From positions 3,899,503 through 3,963,502 of the forward strand of contig JAJEKV010000095.1 of the NCBI GenBank assembly GCA_021234155.1: 64,000 bases of DNA. Reading direction: 5' to 3'. The notes beneath the pieces are model-generated. The model worked only from the letters and a program-made list of their open reading frames with translations. It was not told the origin of the DNA and did not search any database. Origin of the DNA: Isoetes taiwanensis (Eukaryota; Streptophyta; Lycopodiopsida; Isoetales; Isoetaceae). This document shows, one piece after another, positions 47,926-60,471 of this stretch; position 1 is the stretch's first letter, and each line of letters starts with the position of its first letter. A program made the position numbers and the translations under genes.

Positions 47926-49539
47926 ATGGATATTTGTAAAAATCCCGTGAAATATGAAGAGGTGGGTGTTTTACTCATTTTATTGCAATCAAAAGGATTA
48001 GAAGCAAAATCCTGAATCGATTTTTTTTTGCTATCCAGGAATTCATACAAAATTCGAGGAATATGAGGCTCTTCACATGCAGATGGCTTCCAACGGATCA
48101 ATTAGTAAAGGCCGTGGTATTTTTATGCCATGGTAAGCTTGACATTCAACTAAAAATCCTATTTTGATTATTAAGCATGTCGATTGGAAATTGAATATGG
48201 GTCCAATTGTGGCAAATTTGCAGGATACGGAATGGAAACAAGCATCTTCATGAAAGGTAAAAGACATAATTTAAGATCAAATCACGATAAATGGAAGAAA
48301 AAAGTGGCTAAAAACTCTGTTTTTTGAAGAACAGGCACCGGAATGAGGCTTGCAAAAGCTGGCTATGCAGTCTATGGCATAGACTATGAAGGACATGGCA
48401 AATCCGAGGGGCTGAGATGCTACATTGACAATTTTAGCACCGTAGTAGACGACTGTGCTGATTTTTTCAAATCTGTTAGAGGTATAAACTAAAATATAGA
48501 TTTGTGGCATAATTGAAGGAAGAATTCCATAAATCTGGCATGCTAAAATGGGGATTTTGTTTACGCAGAACTGCCTCAATATAGAAACAAAGCAAGGTTT
48601 CTATATGGGGAATCCATGGGAGGGGCGGTTGCTCTTCTTCTGCACAGAAAAGAGCCTACAATTTGGAACGGAGCTGTTCTTGTAGCTCCAATGTGTAAGG
48701 TATTAATCAGAATCAAGTCTTCAGAACCAGTCTTTTTTGCTTTGTTCTTGATATTTTTTGCAAATTTGAAACTTCTGACATGTTAGATGCTTTCTTTTGC
48801 TGCAGATTTCTGAGAAACTAAAACCCAACCCTTTCATCACTAACTTATTAATCAAAATCTCCCCTTTAATCGCTACATGGAAGATAGTACCTAGTAATGA
48901 TATAATTAACTCTGCTTTCAAAGATCCAATCAAGAGGGAAGAGGTAAATACTGCTTCGAATTTTCTCTGATATGATATTCTTTATCTTCATGAACCAAAC
49001 TAAAAAATTCCAACTTTATGCTGGTTTTACAGATAAGAGCAAATCCTTATGCATATCAAGGCAAGCCTAGAGTAAAAACAGGCCTGGAGCTTCTAAAAGC
49101 AAGCACAGATATAGAACAGAATCTTGATGAGGTATAGATATGATTCTGCGCGATTTAGGATAGGATTTGTTCAAATTCTTGAATGACATATTTGTGCTTG
49201 AATATAATGCAGATAACTTTACCATTTCTAGTTCTGCATGGAGAAGAAGACACAGTAACTGATCCACAGTGCAGCAAAGACTTGTACAATAAATCACAAA
49301 GCTTTGACAAAAGCATAAAGATATACAATGGAATGTGGCATGGATTAACAGTGGCAGAGCCTGATGATTCAATAGAGCTGGTGTTCAAGGACATAACAGA
49401 CTGGTTGGATCTGAGGAGCCTAACAGGGACTATGGCTGCTGAAATGATAAAACAGGCAGATTTGGAATCATTGATTGGAAGTCCTTTGTCCAAACACAGA
49501 AATCTTAATGGAGTGCATCAGATTTTAGCAGTCAGCTAG
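47926..49539 (+). CDS. Monoacylglycerol lipase / caffeoylshikimate esterase-like hydrolase
   Basis: This is an alpha/beta-fold serine hydrolase. Plant members release fatty acid from monoacylglycerol or cleave caffeoyl shikimate in lignin synthesis, and sequence alone cannot decide which. Exons: 47926-47961, 48039-48132, 48224-48256, 48335-48481, 48569-48699, 48806-48943, 49033-49131, 49213-49539. All join in frame with GT-AG introns, giving 334 residues, a normal length. Family motifs are FLCHGYGMETSIFMKGTGMR (oxyanion HG), YGIDYEGHGKSEG, nucleophile elbow FLYGESMGGAVALLL (Ser), acid in HGEEDTVTDP (Asp) and NGMWHGLT (His). There is no signal peptide, so the cytosol or a membrane surface is likely. 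The start codon at 47926 opens the first short exon. The C-terminal tail ends at TAG 49537-49539. The gene appears intact and functional. Confidence 0.92.
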
Positions 49540-49899
49540 ACATCCTCAAAATGTTGGATGTACAATGGCTTAAAAAGCACCCTTAAGGGGGCATTATTAT
49601 ACATAGCTTTATGTGGGATTCACATGCACAAATAGCAATGGGCCAGCTCAGAATCTGCTGACCCCGTGCTGAAATTGGAATTTTCAGCCCCGTTGAGAGG
49701 CCTCAGCTCTTGCGCCATGCATGATGCTCAGGCAATGCTTCAGCTGCTGACTTTGTTTACTCAGCCCATCTTCAGCGCCAAAAAAAATTTATTCATGTGA
49801 GTGGCCCATTAAGTGATTTTTTAGCCTGACCTAACCTTTTTGGGCGGGTTTTCTTTTTTTTTTTTAAATCCTGTACAACAATTATCAATGGGCTTTCTG

Positions 49900-50710
49900 T
49901 AGTTCTTGTATTCAATTACATAGACCTCTTGGTCTTCGTATTCAATTACATAGACCTCTTGGTCTTTGTGGATGATAAAAAAAAAATATATATATTTCAA
50001 TTCAAATCCTAATTGGTGTATTTCTTGTACATTGCAAAGCTTAATACACTTTACCTTCTAACATATGCATTTATATGCATTTAGATGCGGTTAATCCGTC
50101 AAATCATTCAACTTGGCATCATCTTCATGTATGTCTTTCACATCCATTCAAATTTATTGATTGAGCCTCAATTATCAAATACAATATTTTTGTAAGATTC
50201 GCTTAATTATTTTTTAGAAGATTCATCAAAGAAAATGTTGTCTTCTCACATCACCCCAATTGGTTTCTAATAGATGTCATATCGCCCAATTGGTCTTTAG
50301 TGGATGAAAACAAATTCTCATTTTCCTTGCAAGCCCCATGCATATCAATGGAGTCGTGTTTAAACTACTTAAATTGTAAAACTTGTCCACACACACACAA
50401 AAAAAAACAGAGAGAGAGACTGTTTTTTTTTTTACTTTTTCCATTCTGAAACATGCCACTAACCCAAGTATACCATGGACACAAAAGATTGTCTTGAATT
50501 GACATGTGATATTGATGTTTCAATTTCCATAAGAAGTTGAGTGCTATGATGAAGATGGGATACCCAAGTATATTTAATAGACATGGCAAGAGGGTTCCTA
50601 AATTGAAGCTAAGATGTTCTTGACAATAGAATATAATACGTCTAGAAGACCAATAGGTCATGGAACCAATGGGTCAGTCAGTGCAACCATTACTACTAAG
50701 ATTAAAGAAC
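49900..50710. repeat. Retroposon 3'-end fragments, both orientations
   Basis: 49905-49990 (plus) contains tagacctcttggtcttcg twice and ends gtggatgataaaaaaaaaat. 50260-50310 and 50630-50700 carry related sequences, the latter in reverse (agaccaataggtcatggaacc). They match the 3' ends of the repeats at 51.5 and 52.0 kb. Confidence 0.65.
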
Positions 50711-51517
50711 CCTTGCCTTGAAAAAATTTCAATGAAAAAATGTTTTCAATAATGATACTAGAAAGTAAATAATAACATGTTTATAGAATAAAATCATTGT
50801 GGCTAGTGCCTGCTTATGCACATATAATGTATATGGCACTCTTCAGGGCAGAATGTTGCAGAGGCCAAAAATTTGTCTCTTGTGAAAGAATAATATATGA
50901 CACCATAGCTCTCACTCCATTTTTTTTCTATGATTTTCATATGATTCAATAATAGTATTTAGTTGATATACTAATTTCTACATCTAGGGTGCACATAGGG
51001 TGACCTTGATTTTTGTGCCACTTCCAATGGTTCTCCTATGAATCTTTTACTTATCATGAGTTGAACATGCACTCGACCAGATGTATTTTAGGGTTTATGG
51101 TTTCGTGCCTTTATTTTTTACCAAAAGCAGGGTTAGACGAGGTGAAGGAAGCGCAGGGCTAGGCGAGGTACAGGAAACAAAAGACTGGAATCCTTTTCTG
51201 TTGCATGCTCCCTATTTATTCTCTTGAATCTGTAGTGGTGGAGCCGAATTTGTACAGGTGAGATGTCTGGATGACGTATTTTATGCCATGCTCAAGAGAT
51301 CACAAACATGAGGCATTTTATTGCTGGCATCGATGATGGTTCTAGAAGATTGCAAGGAGTCCCAGCCATGGAGGGCTAGTCTTCCTTATTCAGCCCCCTG
51401 CTGACGGGCATAGCATCCGACCGTTGAATGCTTGATTGGAGGGCTAGATTTGATGCCATGTCACAAGGGGGGCTGAATAAGGAAGGTGTCTCCCATGGAG
51501 TTTGGCTATAAACTTAG
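50711..51517. other. Intergenic sequence
   Basis: No gene was recognised. ggcgtctagg-like sequence and the duplicated aggcgaggt(g/a)(a/c)aggaa near 51135 and 51165 were noted. Confidence 0.35.
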
Positions 51518-51773
51518 AGCACCATCTGTGCATGACTTGGCATTATACATACTTGAGGTTCTAGATAAACGTCTGCAATTACTGAGCCCTCAGTAGTCAT
51601 TATCTCTGTTTGTCTAGTATCATCATTACTGCAAAGGTTTTTCCCTTGAAAACCTTTCGAGGCAGGGGTTTTTTAATCCTAGTCGTAATGATTGTACTAG
51701 CCCATTGTATGGGTCCCATGACCTATTGGTCTTCGTGGACGTTAAAAAAACTATTCTATTCTATTCTATTCTT
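51518..51773 (+). mobile_element. Short retroposon with (CTATT)n tail, copy 1
   Basis: About 255 bp is repeated at 52010-52290 with about 85 percent identity by eye. It begins agagcaccatctgtgcatga. It ends in ggtcttcgtggacgttaaaa followed by (CTATT)n. The simple-repeat tail and directional 3' end suggest a SINE or 5'-truncated LINE. No pol III boxes are evident, so its class is open. Confidence 0.6.
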
Positions 51774-52009
51774 AGCTTCATTGGTTGTTGTTCTATTTCA
51801 TCAATTTGCACAAGGTCCCACAAGCTACGGATTGAGATAGATAGATGGGAACGACCGCAATTGCCACAAGAAGCAAGATTATGTGTATTTTGCCAGTTAC
51901 AAAGTTATTGAAAATGAAAGCTATATTCTGCTAAGATGTCTTGCTTTTGAAATGGTCATGAATGATAATTTGACTTTAGCATTCCATTCAACGCTCCAAC
52001 AACTTTTTA

Positions 52010-52291
52010 GAGCCCCATCTGTGCATGACTTGGCATTATAGATACTTCAGGTTCTAGATGAGTGTCTTCAATTACTAAGCCCTCAGTAGTCATCATGGCC
52101 TACTCATATTTTTTTCTTATTTGTCTAGTATCATCATTATTGCAAAGGTTTTTCCGTCGAAAACCTTTCGAGTCGGGGTTTTTTTTAATCCCAGTAGTAA
52201 TGGTTGTATTAGGCCATTGTATGGTTCCCATGGCCTCTTGGTCTTCGTGGACGTCAAAAAAATCTATTCTATTCTATTCTATTCTATTTAA
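52010..52291 (+). mobile_element. Short retroposon with (CTATT)n tail, copy 2
   Basis: This is the second copy of the 51518 repeat, in the same orientation, with gcaaaggtttttccgtcgaa and the tail ctattctattctattctatt at 52262-52290. Confidence 0.6.
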
Positions 52292-53050
52292 GCTTCATAC
52301 CCATTACATTGGTTGAACGGAGTAAGATCCTGTATATATGAGTTTCCTTTTTTTTATTATTATTGAAATTATCTTGCAAAACATGGTTTTTGTTCAAGTT
52401 ACAGGAAAGCAACTCGACAGACAACATGATGAGGAGTTTGTACATGGTCATATAGGGTAAGAGACAAGGGTGCTACAACATATTATGTGAGTGTTTGATT
52501 ACCCTTCTTAAAATTACCTTTGATGTTGAATTCAGCTATGGGAATATCCCTGGTTTTTTAGAAAGAATGCTTGGGTTAAAAAGTGAGAACTTGAATGAAG
52601 AAAGATCCAACAAGTTATTGTTAATTTTTAAAGGTCCTAAATATATGGACTAAATTTGATTTCTTAATATTAGATGCTGGAATAGATTTGTCATTTTATG
52701 AGATCACGAATTTCATGCACTATGAAGCGAGTTTAACCTAAAATTGCGGATGATCTCCAACTGGAACGACCGTGAAAAACAAAAGCGGCCAGAGTAAAGC
52801 TCTGGCCATGCATCAGCACGTGAGCAAAAGGACACCAAGTTGTTTTCCTAAAGGTATGATTTCGGTTATGATATATGTTGGAGTCATAGTTCGTGAGCAA
52901 TACAGAGGCCTTAAACTAAGGACTATCGGTAACATTAGGGCTAGGCAGCTTTACATTTGGCATCTTGCCCGCTGTAAGCCGCAGGAGCCGCAATTTGTAG
53001 AAGATGTGATGAGTCTTGTTCTTGCCTTTTTTTAGCAAAAGCATGGGCAT
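52292..53050. other. Region upstream of LINE fragment
   Basis: The frame at 52772-53035 (87 codons) has no recognised motif. Otherwise the sequence is AT-rich. Confidence 0.3.
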
Positions 53051-53055
53051 GGGCA

Positions 53056-53485
53056 TGGGATGACTGCCAATGCATCCTTTTGGCGTCCTATCCCAATGGA
53101 TGGCCTTCAGCTAAACAGAGGGCATTTCACCTTGGTTCCGGTTGGCTCCTATGGTCGATATGGGAGCGTCGCAGACACCACATCTTTCAGGGCATTTATT
53201 CATCTGCGCACGGTGTTATTACAGTGGCCCAGAAAAAGATATTGACAGCTTACGAGTGTTCTTCCCTTGACTCAGAACTGGTGGATCGCATCTGGATTCA
53301 GTACCTCCGAATTGATTCTTATCATTAGTCTCCTATTCTGGAGTAAGTACATTGTGCTCCAGGCTCGTGCTCCTGTGGCATCTTTGTGTGCTTACACAGT
53401 TAGATGAGACATGTAAATTTTGTACTTTTTCTCTGATTAATAAACTTTTTGGCTTTCGTCCTTCAAAAAAAATAAAATAAAAAAA
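53056..53485 (+). mobile_element. L1-type LINE 3' end, plus-strand copy
   Basis: The sequence matches the 3' 400 bp of the LINE in copies A and B, but on the plus strand. It has the frames WLLWSIWERRRHHIFQGIYS and AHGVITVAQKKILTAYECSS. The 3' UTR holds cttacacagttagatgagac, gattaataaactttttggct and a poly-A run from 53466. It is strongly 5'-truncated. Confidence 0.85.
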
Positions 53486-53489
53486 AAAT

Positions 53490-55400
53490 TACATCTGGCT
53501 TCTTAGATGCATTGGCAAAAAATGGGGATGACAAGAATATCATGCAAAACGTCGAGGGAACTGCTGTAAACTCTGAAGCAGCTATTGGAAAAAATAGCTT
53601 GGAAAATATAGTGGAGAATAGTGTGACAATTGCCAAAATAAGCTGATGCATGGATATAATGAAATTCAAGGCAATGCTTGTGATCTGGAGCGCAACTCTT
53701 AGGTTTGATTTGATTGAGCTAAAGTTTCTGTTCTATATTAACTGGCCCATGGAAAATTAGAGTTAATCCTTCTTCTTCTATCTATTTGCTTTGTGTTAAA
53801 GCGTAAAGTCATACAGCATTGGCTATGGGCTTAAGAAAGGATGAGATCTGCATAGGGCTATCATTCCTTATATAAGGCAGTTTATTTTCTGTTCTCAAAA
53901 ATTAGTAAGATGATATTTCTAGGTTGAGGACAGACGTGGGGTCGATAATCTCAGCAAAATGTTACCATTTTTTTTTCTATTCTATTCTATTCTATTCTTA
54001 ATAGTAATGCTTTTACTATTAACAACATATACTTGTTCAATAGATTGATTTGTGCTAATCCAATTCAATTTAATTCAAGTCCTAAGGCCCCGCATATTTT
54101 GTGTGCTCTGCCTTGCCCATCCTATTCATAATCCATACGTCATGAGGGGGTCTTCCACCATAGAATTCATGGGACATGCACTCTTGTTTGAGACCATAGA
54201 ATGCGCATATCCAGAAACCCATTTAAAGCAGATAGTGCTTGTGGAGATATTTATATGGCGATGAGGATTTCAAATCAGATGTGGGGCATAGCCTATCGTG
54301 TCGTATTCATACGTGTATATATACACATGATAAGGGGGATCTCCAAGTCGTCAGATGGGCGTATCTAAGGGGCGAAATCACGTAGTGCAAGTTAATCCAA
54401 AAAGGATATTCTCGTAACATCCAAAGGCAATCCAAAATGGAGGAACATGGTCATCCCTCCTTAACTCATCTAGATCAAAAATGATATTCTTATATGATCT
54501 CCCCTCCAAATCTATGATTTTCTCCCGAGGGACAATTGAAAATTTGAGAATCCAGAAGTAAAGAAAAAGAAAAAGATAATGTGATCTAAGAATACTACAG
54601 CGCTGGAGCAAAGAAAGAGAGAATAGCATCTATTAACAAACAAATAATTGCAAAGATAAAGTAGAATAACAAACATGTACTTGTTAATATATAAGATAAA
54701 TGTGTTTTGATTTCGGCCAAAAGGTAAATGTCAAGCTTGCACATTGAAGATGGTGGTCTTTGGTTGTTAAGGCATAGTCGTCTTTATAATGATATCTCTC
54801 TAGGGTGGCTTGAAGTCATTTGCAAGTAGCAAACAAAGACTTTTCTTTAACTATTAGAAAACCCAAATCTGCATTCTTGCTGGGATAAAATAATGTGATA
54901 GAGCTGAATTTTCTTCATGAATTGCAAAGGATATTATTATAGCGTCGTAATCGAACAGCTAAAGTGGGACCGCCGAAAAGCAAAAGGCCAAAAGGCATAT
55001 AAGATGATGACATTTGCCTTACATATTGTACCCCACAACCTAGTGTACTTGGTAAATAAAAAATTGCACACCCATATAAGTCAACTTAGAAATAAAATCA
55101 TATACAATGAAAGCAGCCGTGTTTGACAACAAATACATATACAGATATACAACACACTTTGCCTTCTACTTCAACAAAAAATATGTGAAATCCACATACA
55201 TGTGAAGCTTGTGTGAATTGACAAAGGATTCATGTGGAAACAATGATCGATCAAGCAGGCTGCAAGACGAGAACTAGGGAGTAGTGACGGAGCTGAAGCT
55301 ACAGCTAAATATGGCTGAATGTTTAGCACATAAACTTAGTTGGAGTTTCAGCTATGACTACTTGTGGTTCCAAAGGGTAGGAGAAAAAGAGCATTTTTAA
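53490..55400. other. Intergenic sequence between LINE and VQ gene
   Basis: 53490-53646 is open and reads ITSGFLDALAKNGDDKN then SLENIVENSVTIAKIS. I cannot assign it. A (CTATT)n tract lies at 53972-53999. A short retroposon end in reverse (tttttaacatccactagag) lies at 55394-55414, just downstream of the VQ gene. Confidence 0.35.
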
Positions 55401-55440
55401 CATCCACTAGAGCTAGCACTAGTTGTGGTACAAGGAAGAG

Positions 55441-56244
55441 TCAAGGGTAGGGTTCATACAAACGAGAAAAGAGGGGGCCAATTCTGGGGGAGGGGGAAAG
55501 GAGGGGCAATTCTCTGAGGAAATCATGAGAGACATTACTGGGGCTAGGAATGGGAGACCACAAAGGAAGAGAGCTAGGGGAAGGGGTAGAGCAGGCAGCT
55601 CGAGGGGAGATAACTGGAGAGAAATTCGGCCTAGGGGAATAACAATGAAGTCTTGGAGAATCAGAAGGGAACATTGCAGCCAATGAGCCAGGCGCTGGTC
55701 TTGGAACATTGAGAGGGGTAGGAACAGATCTCGTCCGACCATGGAACAATCTAGATCGAGGAACGCCTTGAAAACTGCAGGCACCCTTGGGAGAACTAGA
55801 CCCCATACTTCCACTCCATATAGAAGAACTGGCTCTAGTACCATTGGCAAATTCGCCAGATGTGCGAGTGGCACAATGGCCAGATGTAGAACAGCTGTTA
55901 TTATTGGGAGGGCTCGATGTAGGGGACTTACCCGTTTCTTCATCCTTCAAATTTTGGCCCGAATTTCTGGCCCTCTTTTGATCCTCCCATCTCTGCCTTG
56001 TATCCACGCAGCCGGTCTGATTCTGAACAAAGCGCATGAAATTCTCTGCGTCTATCTCGTGCACCTTTGGAGAGTATGTGTGGATGATAACCGGGCCTGG
56101 TCTCTGCGCTGCCATGGCTGCCGGATTGGCTATGGCGGATTTTTTTGGCAGCCATGAGGGCGGCTTCGGAGCCGGCTTGATGGGCGGCTTCCGAACGCCA
56201 TAGCCTTGCCTTGCAACCTTGATTGGAGCTGGCTTCGTCTTCAT
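55441..56244 (-). CDS. VQ motif-containing protein
   Basis: This is an intact single-exon gene of 267 residues. VQ proteins are plant regulators that bind WRKY transcription factors and MAP-kinase substrates, usually in the nucleus. The signature is NFMRFVQNQTG at about residues 69-79 (FxxxVQxxTG). It is preceded by VIIHTYSPKVHEIDAE, the form seen in MKS1/VQ20-like members. The N terminus is Lys/Pro-rich (KPPIKPAPKPP). The rest is Ser/Pro-rich and disordered, with repeated LP-SP sites near the C terminus (PLLSPSPRIG) that could be MAP-kinase targets. Being intronless and of this length is normal for the family. Start at 56244: an upstream in-frame Met was not seen. The gene reads away from 56.3 kb, where AT-rich sequence may hold its promoter. 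Confidence 0.9.
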   Translation of the reverse strand: MKTKPAPIKVARQGYGVRKPPIKPAPKPPSWLPKKSAIANPAAMAAQRPGPVIIHTYSPKVHEIDAENFMRFVQNQTGCVDTRQRWEDQKRARNSGQNLKDEETGKSPTSSPPNNNSCSTSGHCATRTSGEFANGTRASSSIWSGSMGSSSPKGACSFQGVPRSRLFHGRTRSVPTPLNVPRPAPGSLAAMFPSDSPRLHCYSPRPNFSPVISPRAACSTPSPSSLPLWSPIPSPSNVSHDFLRELPLLSPSPRIGPLFSRLYEPYP

Positions 56245-56740
56245 GCTACGGTTATGTCAATTCCGACTTGGTCCGCCTGAACGCTCGATCTCCTCGAAAC
56301 ACTGATAAATGAGATAAAAAGCAGGTATCCTTTGAATATCACTGAATATTACTGCATTATATTTTTTTTTATACCCCTCGCTACTATACGCGTTTTTGTC
56401 AACTTTCGGCATGAAGCTTCCAACCCCCTACTCAATTCATTCGTGCATTATTCCTCCCATTTTTTTGGCGCCCATCCTCGCCCTCCATTCACATTCAATC
56501 TTCAATCTTGTCCGTCTCTCTCGTTACACTCCAACCAACAGCCCAGTTGGTCAACTTTGTAATACACTGTGGGGCTGGTGCCTGTCCACCTTCTGGCCTA
56601 TTGCCCCAAATTGTTAATCATATCGAATTGAACTGAACACATCTTACGTCCAATTTGTTGCCGGCTTTAATCATATTGAATTCAATTGAATACTTTTTAC
56701 GTCCCACATGACTCATATTTGCACAAGTTGTAACCGCTCT

Positions 56741-56767
56741 CTTCTATTCTATTCTATTCTATTCTAT
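56741..56767. repeat. (CTATT)n pentanucleotide tract
   Basis: Five copies of CTATT follow cgctctctt. It is the same simple repeat as the tails at 51.75, 52.28 and 53.98 kb, but no retroposon body is evident beside it. Confidence 0.8.
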
Positions 56768-56769
56768 AA

Positions 56770-57865
56770 AGTTCCCACTTGTTTTTACAAGTACATTAGA
56801 AAAAGTATTGCAATCTATAAAGAAGAACTTAACAAACACAACATCATATGCATGAAATGTAAAACCATGAAACGTCACTTTCACGTAGCATAAAGCATCA
56901 TCATCAATTCATAATTTGACAAGGCCAATCCCTTGCAAAGTCAAAGCAAAACAACTGAAATTAAGATTGCAGACCCCAGGAAAATTAATGTATCTATTCG
57001 TAATAATGACGGTAAAAAGGAAGAAAGATAAACACACTCCTTTTACATCTGCAATCTGCAGAGTTCAAGTTTCTTCACAAGAATAAAATGCAATGTCACA
57101 TCATGTATGCATAGCAAATGTAAAAGTCTAGATAATGTCCTGGCCTGAGGGCATTACTAAAAAAAAAAAAAAAACTTGAGGACCATCAAAATGGCACGGG
57201 TGTGCACGCAACGCACACCAAGCCATTTTTATGGCCCGAATTTTTTTTGAAGTAACACCTGAGGATCAGGACATTATCCCCCTATAACGAACCACACCCC
57301 GAGAGTTTTGAGCCATCTGATCACCATTAGAATTGACCTCTATCGTCCATTTGATAACACCCTAGTTTTTTTATAAAGTAGAACTGTGTTATGGCTCCAG
57401 TAAACCACTGGCCAAGATTAATCTCAACCATTGGATCACTATAAACTTGAGGGATGGTGTGTTAACAAGTTAATAATCAAAATCACTTAATAGCCAAATC
57501 TCAACCATACAAAAAAAAGGCGCAGTCTCGAAAATGCTAGAAAATACAAGATTATGACTGCTATCTCCAAAAATCTAGTTTTAAAAAAAACCAAATGTAT
57601 AAAAAATACCATAAAAAACTTAAGCAAAGTGGCTAAATACCCATGGTGAGCCTTTTACTCCTGTAGAAAGAAATGTGGCTACAATATCATCTAAAAATTA
57701 GCATCCCTTATGTGGCATTAACCAAGTGCCAAATACGGTACACATCAAATGTATTAGCCACAAGCTACATATTAACGAGAAATTTAAGCTAAATATCCAT
57801 GAATAAAACATTAAATCCAAGTTGCTCTCCAGGAATTGAACATGGGCTATGCCAATGGGCAAAAT
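56770..57865. other. Intergenic sequence
   Basis: AT-rich sequence with several A runs (57160, 57240). No gene was recognised. Confidence 0.35.
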
Positions 57866-57971
<106 letters not shown>

Positions 57972-59546
57972 TTTAACATCCACAGAGACCAAATTGGTGA
58001 TGGGAACCAAACAACAAAAGGGGCATGGAAGCCCAAAAAGTATAAAGAAAAAGATAATGCTAATGCTAATGCTAATGGTAATTTGTGCTACTTAAATTAT
58101 CTAGACATAGCCAGTCCAAGGATTGGAAGGCCATTCATGTAGAATGATTGTTGTGCCTTCCTTGTACACTGCCCATTTCTTTTGCAGACGGGCTGCCCTA
58201 ACCTTGCAAAGCTCAAGGTCAAGTTGATACAATCTTAACTTTTGGGATGCTCAAGGTCAAGTTGATACAATCTTAACTTTTGGGATGCTTATATGATCTT
58301 GAAATTATATTCTAGTAGATAAACAATATCAAGTTGTATTCATAGCAGCATCACAACTGATAAACACTGTCATTCTAGATTTATACTCAAGTAAAATACA
58401 TCGCTTACTGGCCGTCCAGGCTAATCTCACTACTCCAAGGAGCCACAAATCATAAAGCAATTGCAAATTTGTGGTGTCGCTATGGCAGTGATATGTGATC
58501 CCTTGTCACGTTTTCAGCTATTACCATCAGATACAGAGGAACTATGAGATGTGCCACCCCAATTCAGAAACTAGACTCTGAGTTGGTTCCAATAAAGTAA
58601 AAATGGTCTCAATTGGAGCTACAGTTGCGGAGATATGTCTATTAGAATCGTAGCTTCTATTTATAAATCTCTCCACGACTTTAGCCCTTTTTAGCAGGCA
58701 CTTTCTTTTTATATTAAAATAGCTCCTTGCCTTTAATTAGATGGCATATGGGGTATTATCGATGGGGTATTAGATGACCTTTACTTACCATATGGGGTAT
58801 TATCTATGCCATTTTCCTCGAGCTCGATTCCAACTAATAATCATCCCAATGGTAGTATCTGGACCCTTTTCCATATTTCCATAACCCATTCGCTGTGGAC
58901 CACTCCTCGTGCTTGCTCTGTATTAACCCATTCATTCTCAAGATAGATCGTCCGTGATCATCCAAGATACACTCCCTTTCAATTCATTCCTTCTCAAGAT
59001 GGTATTCACACTGAAGCTACATAATCCTGCACAATCCAGCAATGATAATGGATATCTGCATACTTCCAAAATATGTTATATTCTTTGTACTCAAAGTATG
59101 TTATTTCGTACCTCCAAAGTACTACTTGATTGTATCACCACCACGATACAGTGTATCTCCAAGATGCAGATGCAACTTTTGTCAAGCTAGATGTGTTGCA
59201 ATCAGAATTGCTACTCTTAAAGAATATACATCCTATGCACTCTTGTTCAAGCCTATTGTGTTGCAGACACAATTACCAATCTCTCAAGAGGCATTCATTT
59301 CTAGTATACCATGTTCAAGCCTATTACGTTGCAATTGTAATTCCCAATCTACCATGGTATACACATCAAAAATAGAATTCTAATCTTTATTTTGTATAAA
59401 GAAAACTAACTTACGAGCTTTACCCATAAGCTCAAACCATATGAAGCAATTTGAGATTCCGAATTCAAATTTCACATCCATTGCTAATAGCTTATCCGCA
59501 GAGTTCTCCCAATGCTTAACCTAAGAAAACCTGCAAATAAAGTAAA

Positions 59547-59726
59547 GGGAAAACTACCAAAATACCCCTCTGAGTTTGTGTAATAACCAAAATACCCTTA
59601 TGAGTTTCAAAATTACCAAAATGCCCCTACACACCTACTATACAAAAGGGCATTTTGGTAATTTTGAAACTCATAGGGGTATTTTGGTAATTACACAAAC
59701 TCATAGGGTACTTTAGTAGTTTTCCC
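59547..59726. mobile_element. MULE-type MITE, 180 bp, near-perfect palindrome
   Basis: The two halves are inverse complements. The outer ends are GGGAAAACTACCAAAATACC and, from the other side, GGGAAAACTACTAAAGTACC. Perfect 9-bp copies of TAAAGTAAA flank it at 59538-59546 and 59727-59735. The element is absent from the matching place in unit 2 (about 61715), which supports insertion after duplication. The 9-bp duplication and G-rich ends fit a Mutator-derived MITE. Confidence 0.92.
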
Positions 59727-60456
59727 TAAAGTAAAATATCAATATAGATAACCTCCAAAAATATTAATATCCACAGCCAACCGGCCTCTCAGATCACCAT
59801 AATCTGAATCTTTGCAATCTCAAGCAAGAATGCTTTTTGCGATTTCATACTCAGGCTAGGAAGTTGCATAGGCTTAGCTGATGAAAGTAGGCTTCTAGAG
59901 TTTGCATAAGGATATGCTAGGTACTCTGCAATTATGAAAACGCAAAGCTCAATGAAATTTGATCACGAATGTAGCAGGTGTTACTTTCACCGACAACACA
60001 GAGATTGCCCTTGTTATTCCATAATCCCAAAGGATTATGGAAAAACTTCTTTGGATACTCCAGACTCATTTGCAACAAATCGATTTGTGTACTTTGAGCA
60101 ATCTGTACAAAAGCGCATAACTTTTCTTTCATCACAATACATTGGACACCTCGAACTTTCCAAGGACAAGATGCTCCTTTTGACACTGGTTTGTTGCACT
60201 TGAAGTTCCTAACTTCCACGCTAGAGCTTGTTTTCTAATAACACGATGCACGAATTTTCAAGATTTCGCTGCAACAAAATAAGCGCTTGTAATAATACTT
60301 GCACATGCTTGCAAAGAAACTCATGGTGTTTTGCGACCTTATAGGAAACTCCCAGCACCACCATTCCTGGCTTCTTTAATTCCTCTCATAGATTAGAGAG
60401 TTCAAAATGCCGTGATGATCACATTGCCCATAGCTCTCAGAAGAATCATAAACCTC

Positions 60457-60471
60457 CATTCTGATACCAAT
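60457..60471 (-). other. Primer-binding-site-like sequence
   Basis: On the minus strand this reads TTGGTATCAGAATGG, close to the TGGTATCAGAGC complement of initiator tRNA-Met used by copia elements. It is separated by about 2 nt from the LTR-like end ...CGTATCA. The same layout recurs at 62470-62484 (ATATCAGAGC). Confidence 0.65.

Larger units (their letters stand above)
58225..60471 (-). mobile_element. LTR-type tandem unit 1
   Basis: This is the first of three direct units of about 2 kb. It begins TTGATACAATCTTAAC, and a short tail of the same sequence is duplicated at 58225 and 58263. It shares with unit 2 the blocks actctgagttggttccaa, tctccacgactttag, ctactccatg-type spacers and gtgttgcagacacaatta. 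Units are joined by a reverse-oriented primer-binding-like site. No gag or pol domain was recognised. The minus frame 60219-59932 (KGASCPWKVRGVQC...) recurs in each unit but is unassigned. A MITE interrupts it at 59547. Confidence 0.55.

Noticed and set aside
52772-53035. 87-codon plus frame before the LINE fragment
   Set aside because: It shows no similarity to the LINE coding region and no recognised domain.
55423-56157. Plus-strand frames opposite the VQ gene (87 and 138 codons)
   Set aside because: They are shadows of the intact minus-strand VQ frame, which has the FxxxVQxxTG signature.
59932-60219. Recurring minus frame KGASCPWKVRGVQC... as a gene
   Set aside because: It recurs only because the unit is repeated, lengths and ends differ in each copy, and no domain is recognised.
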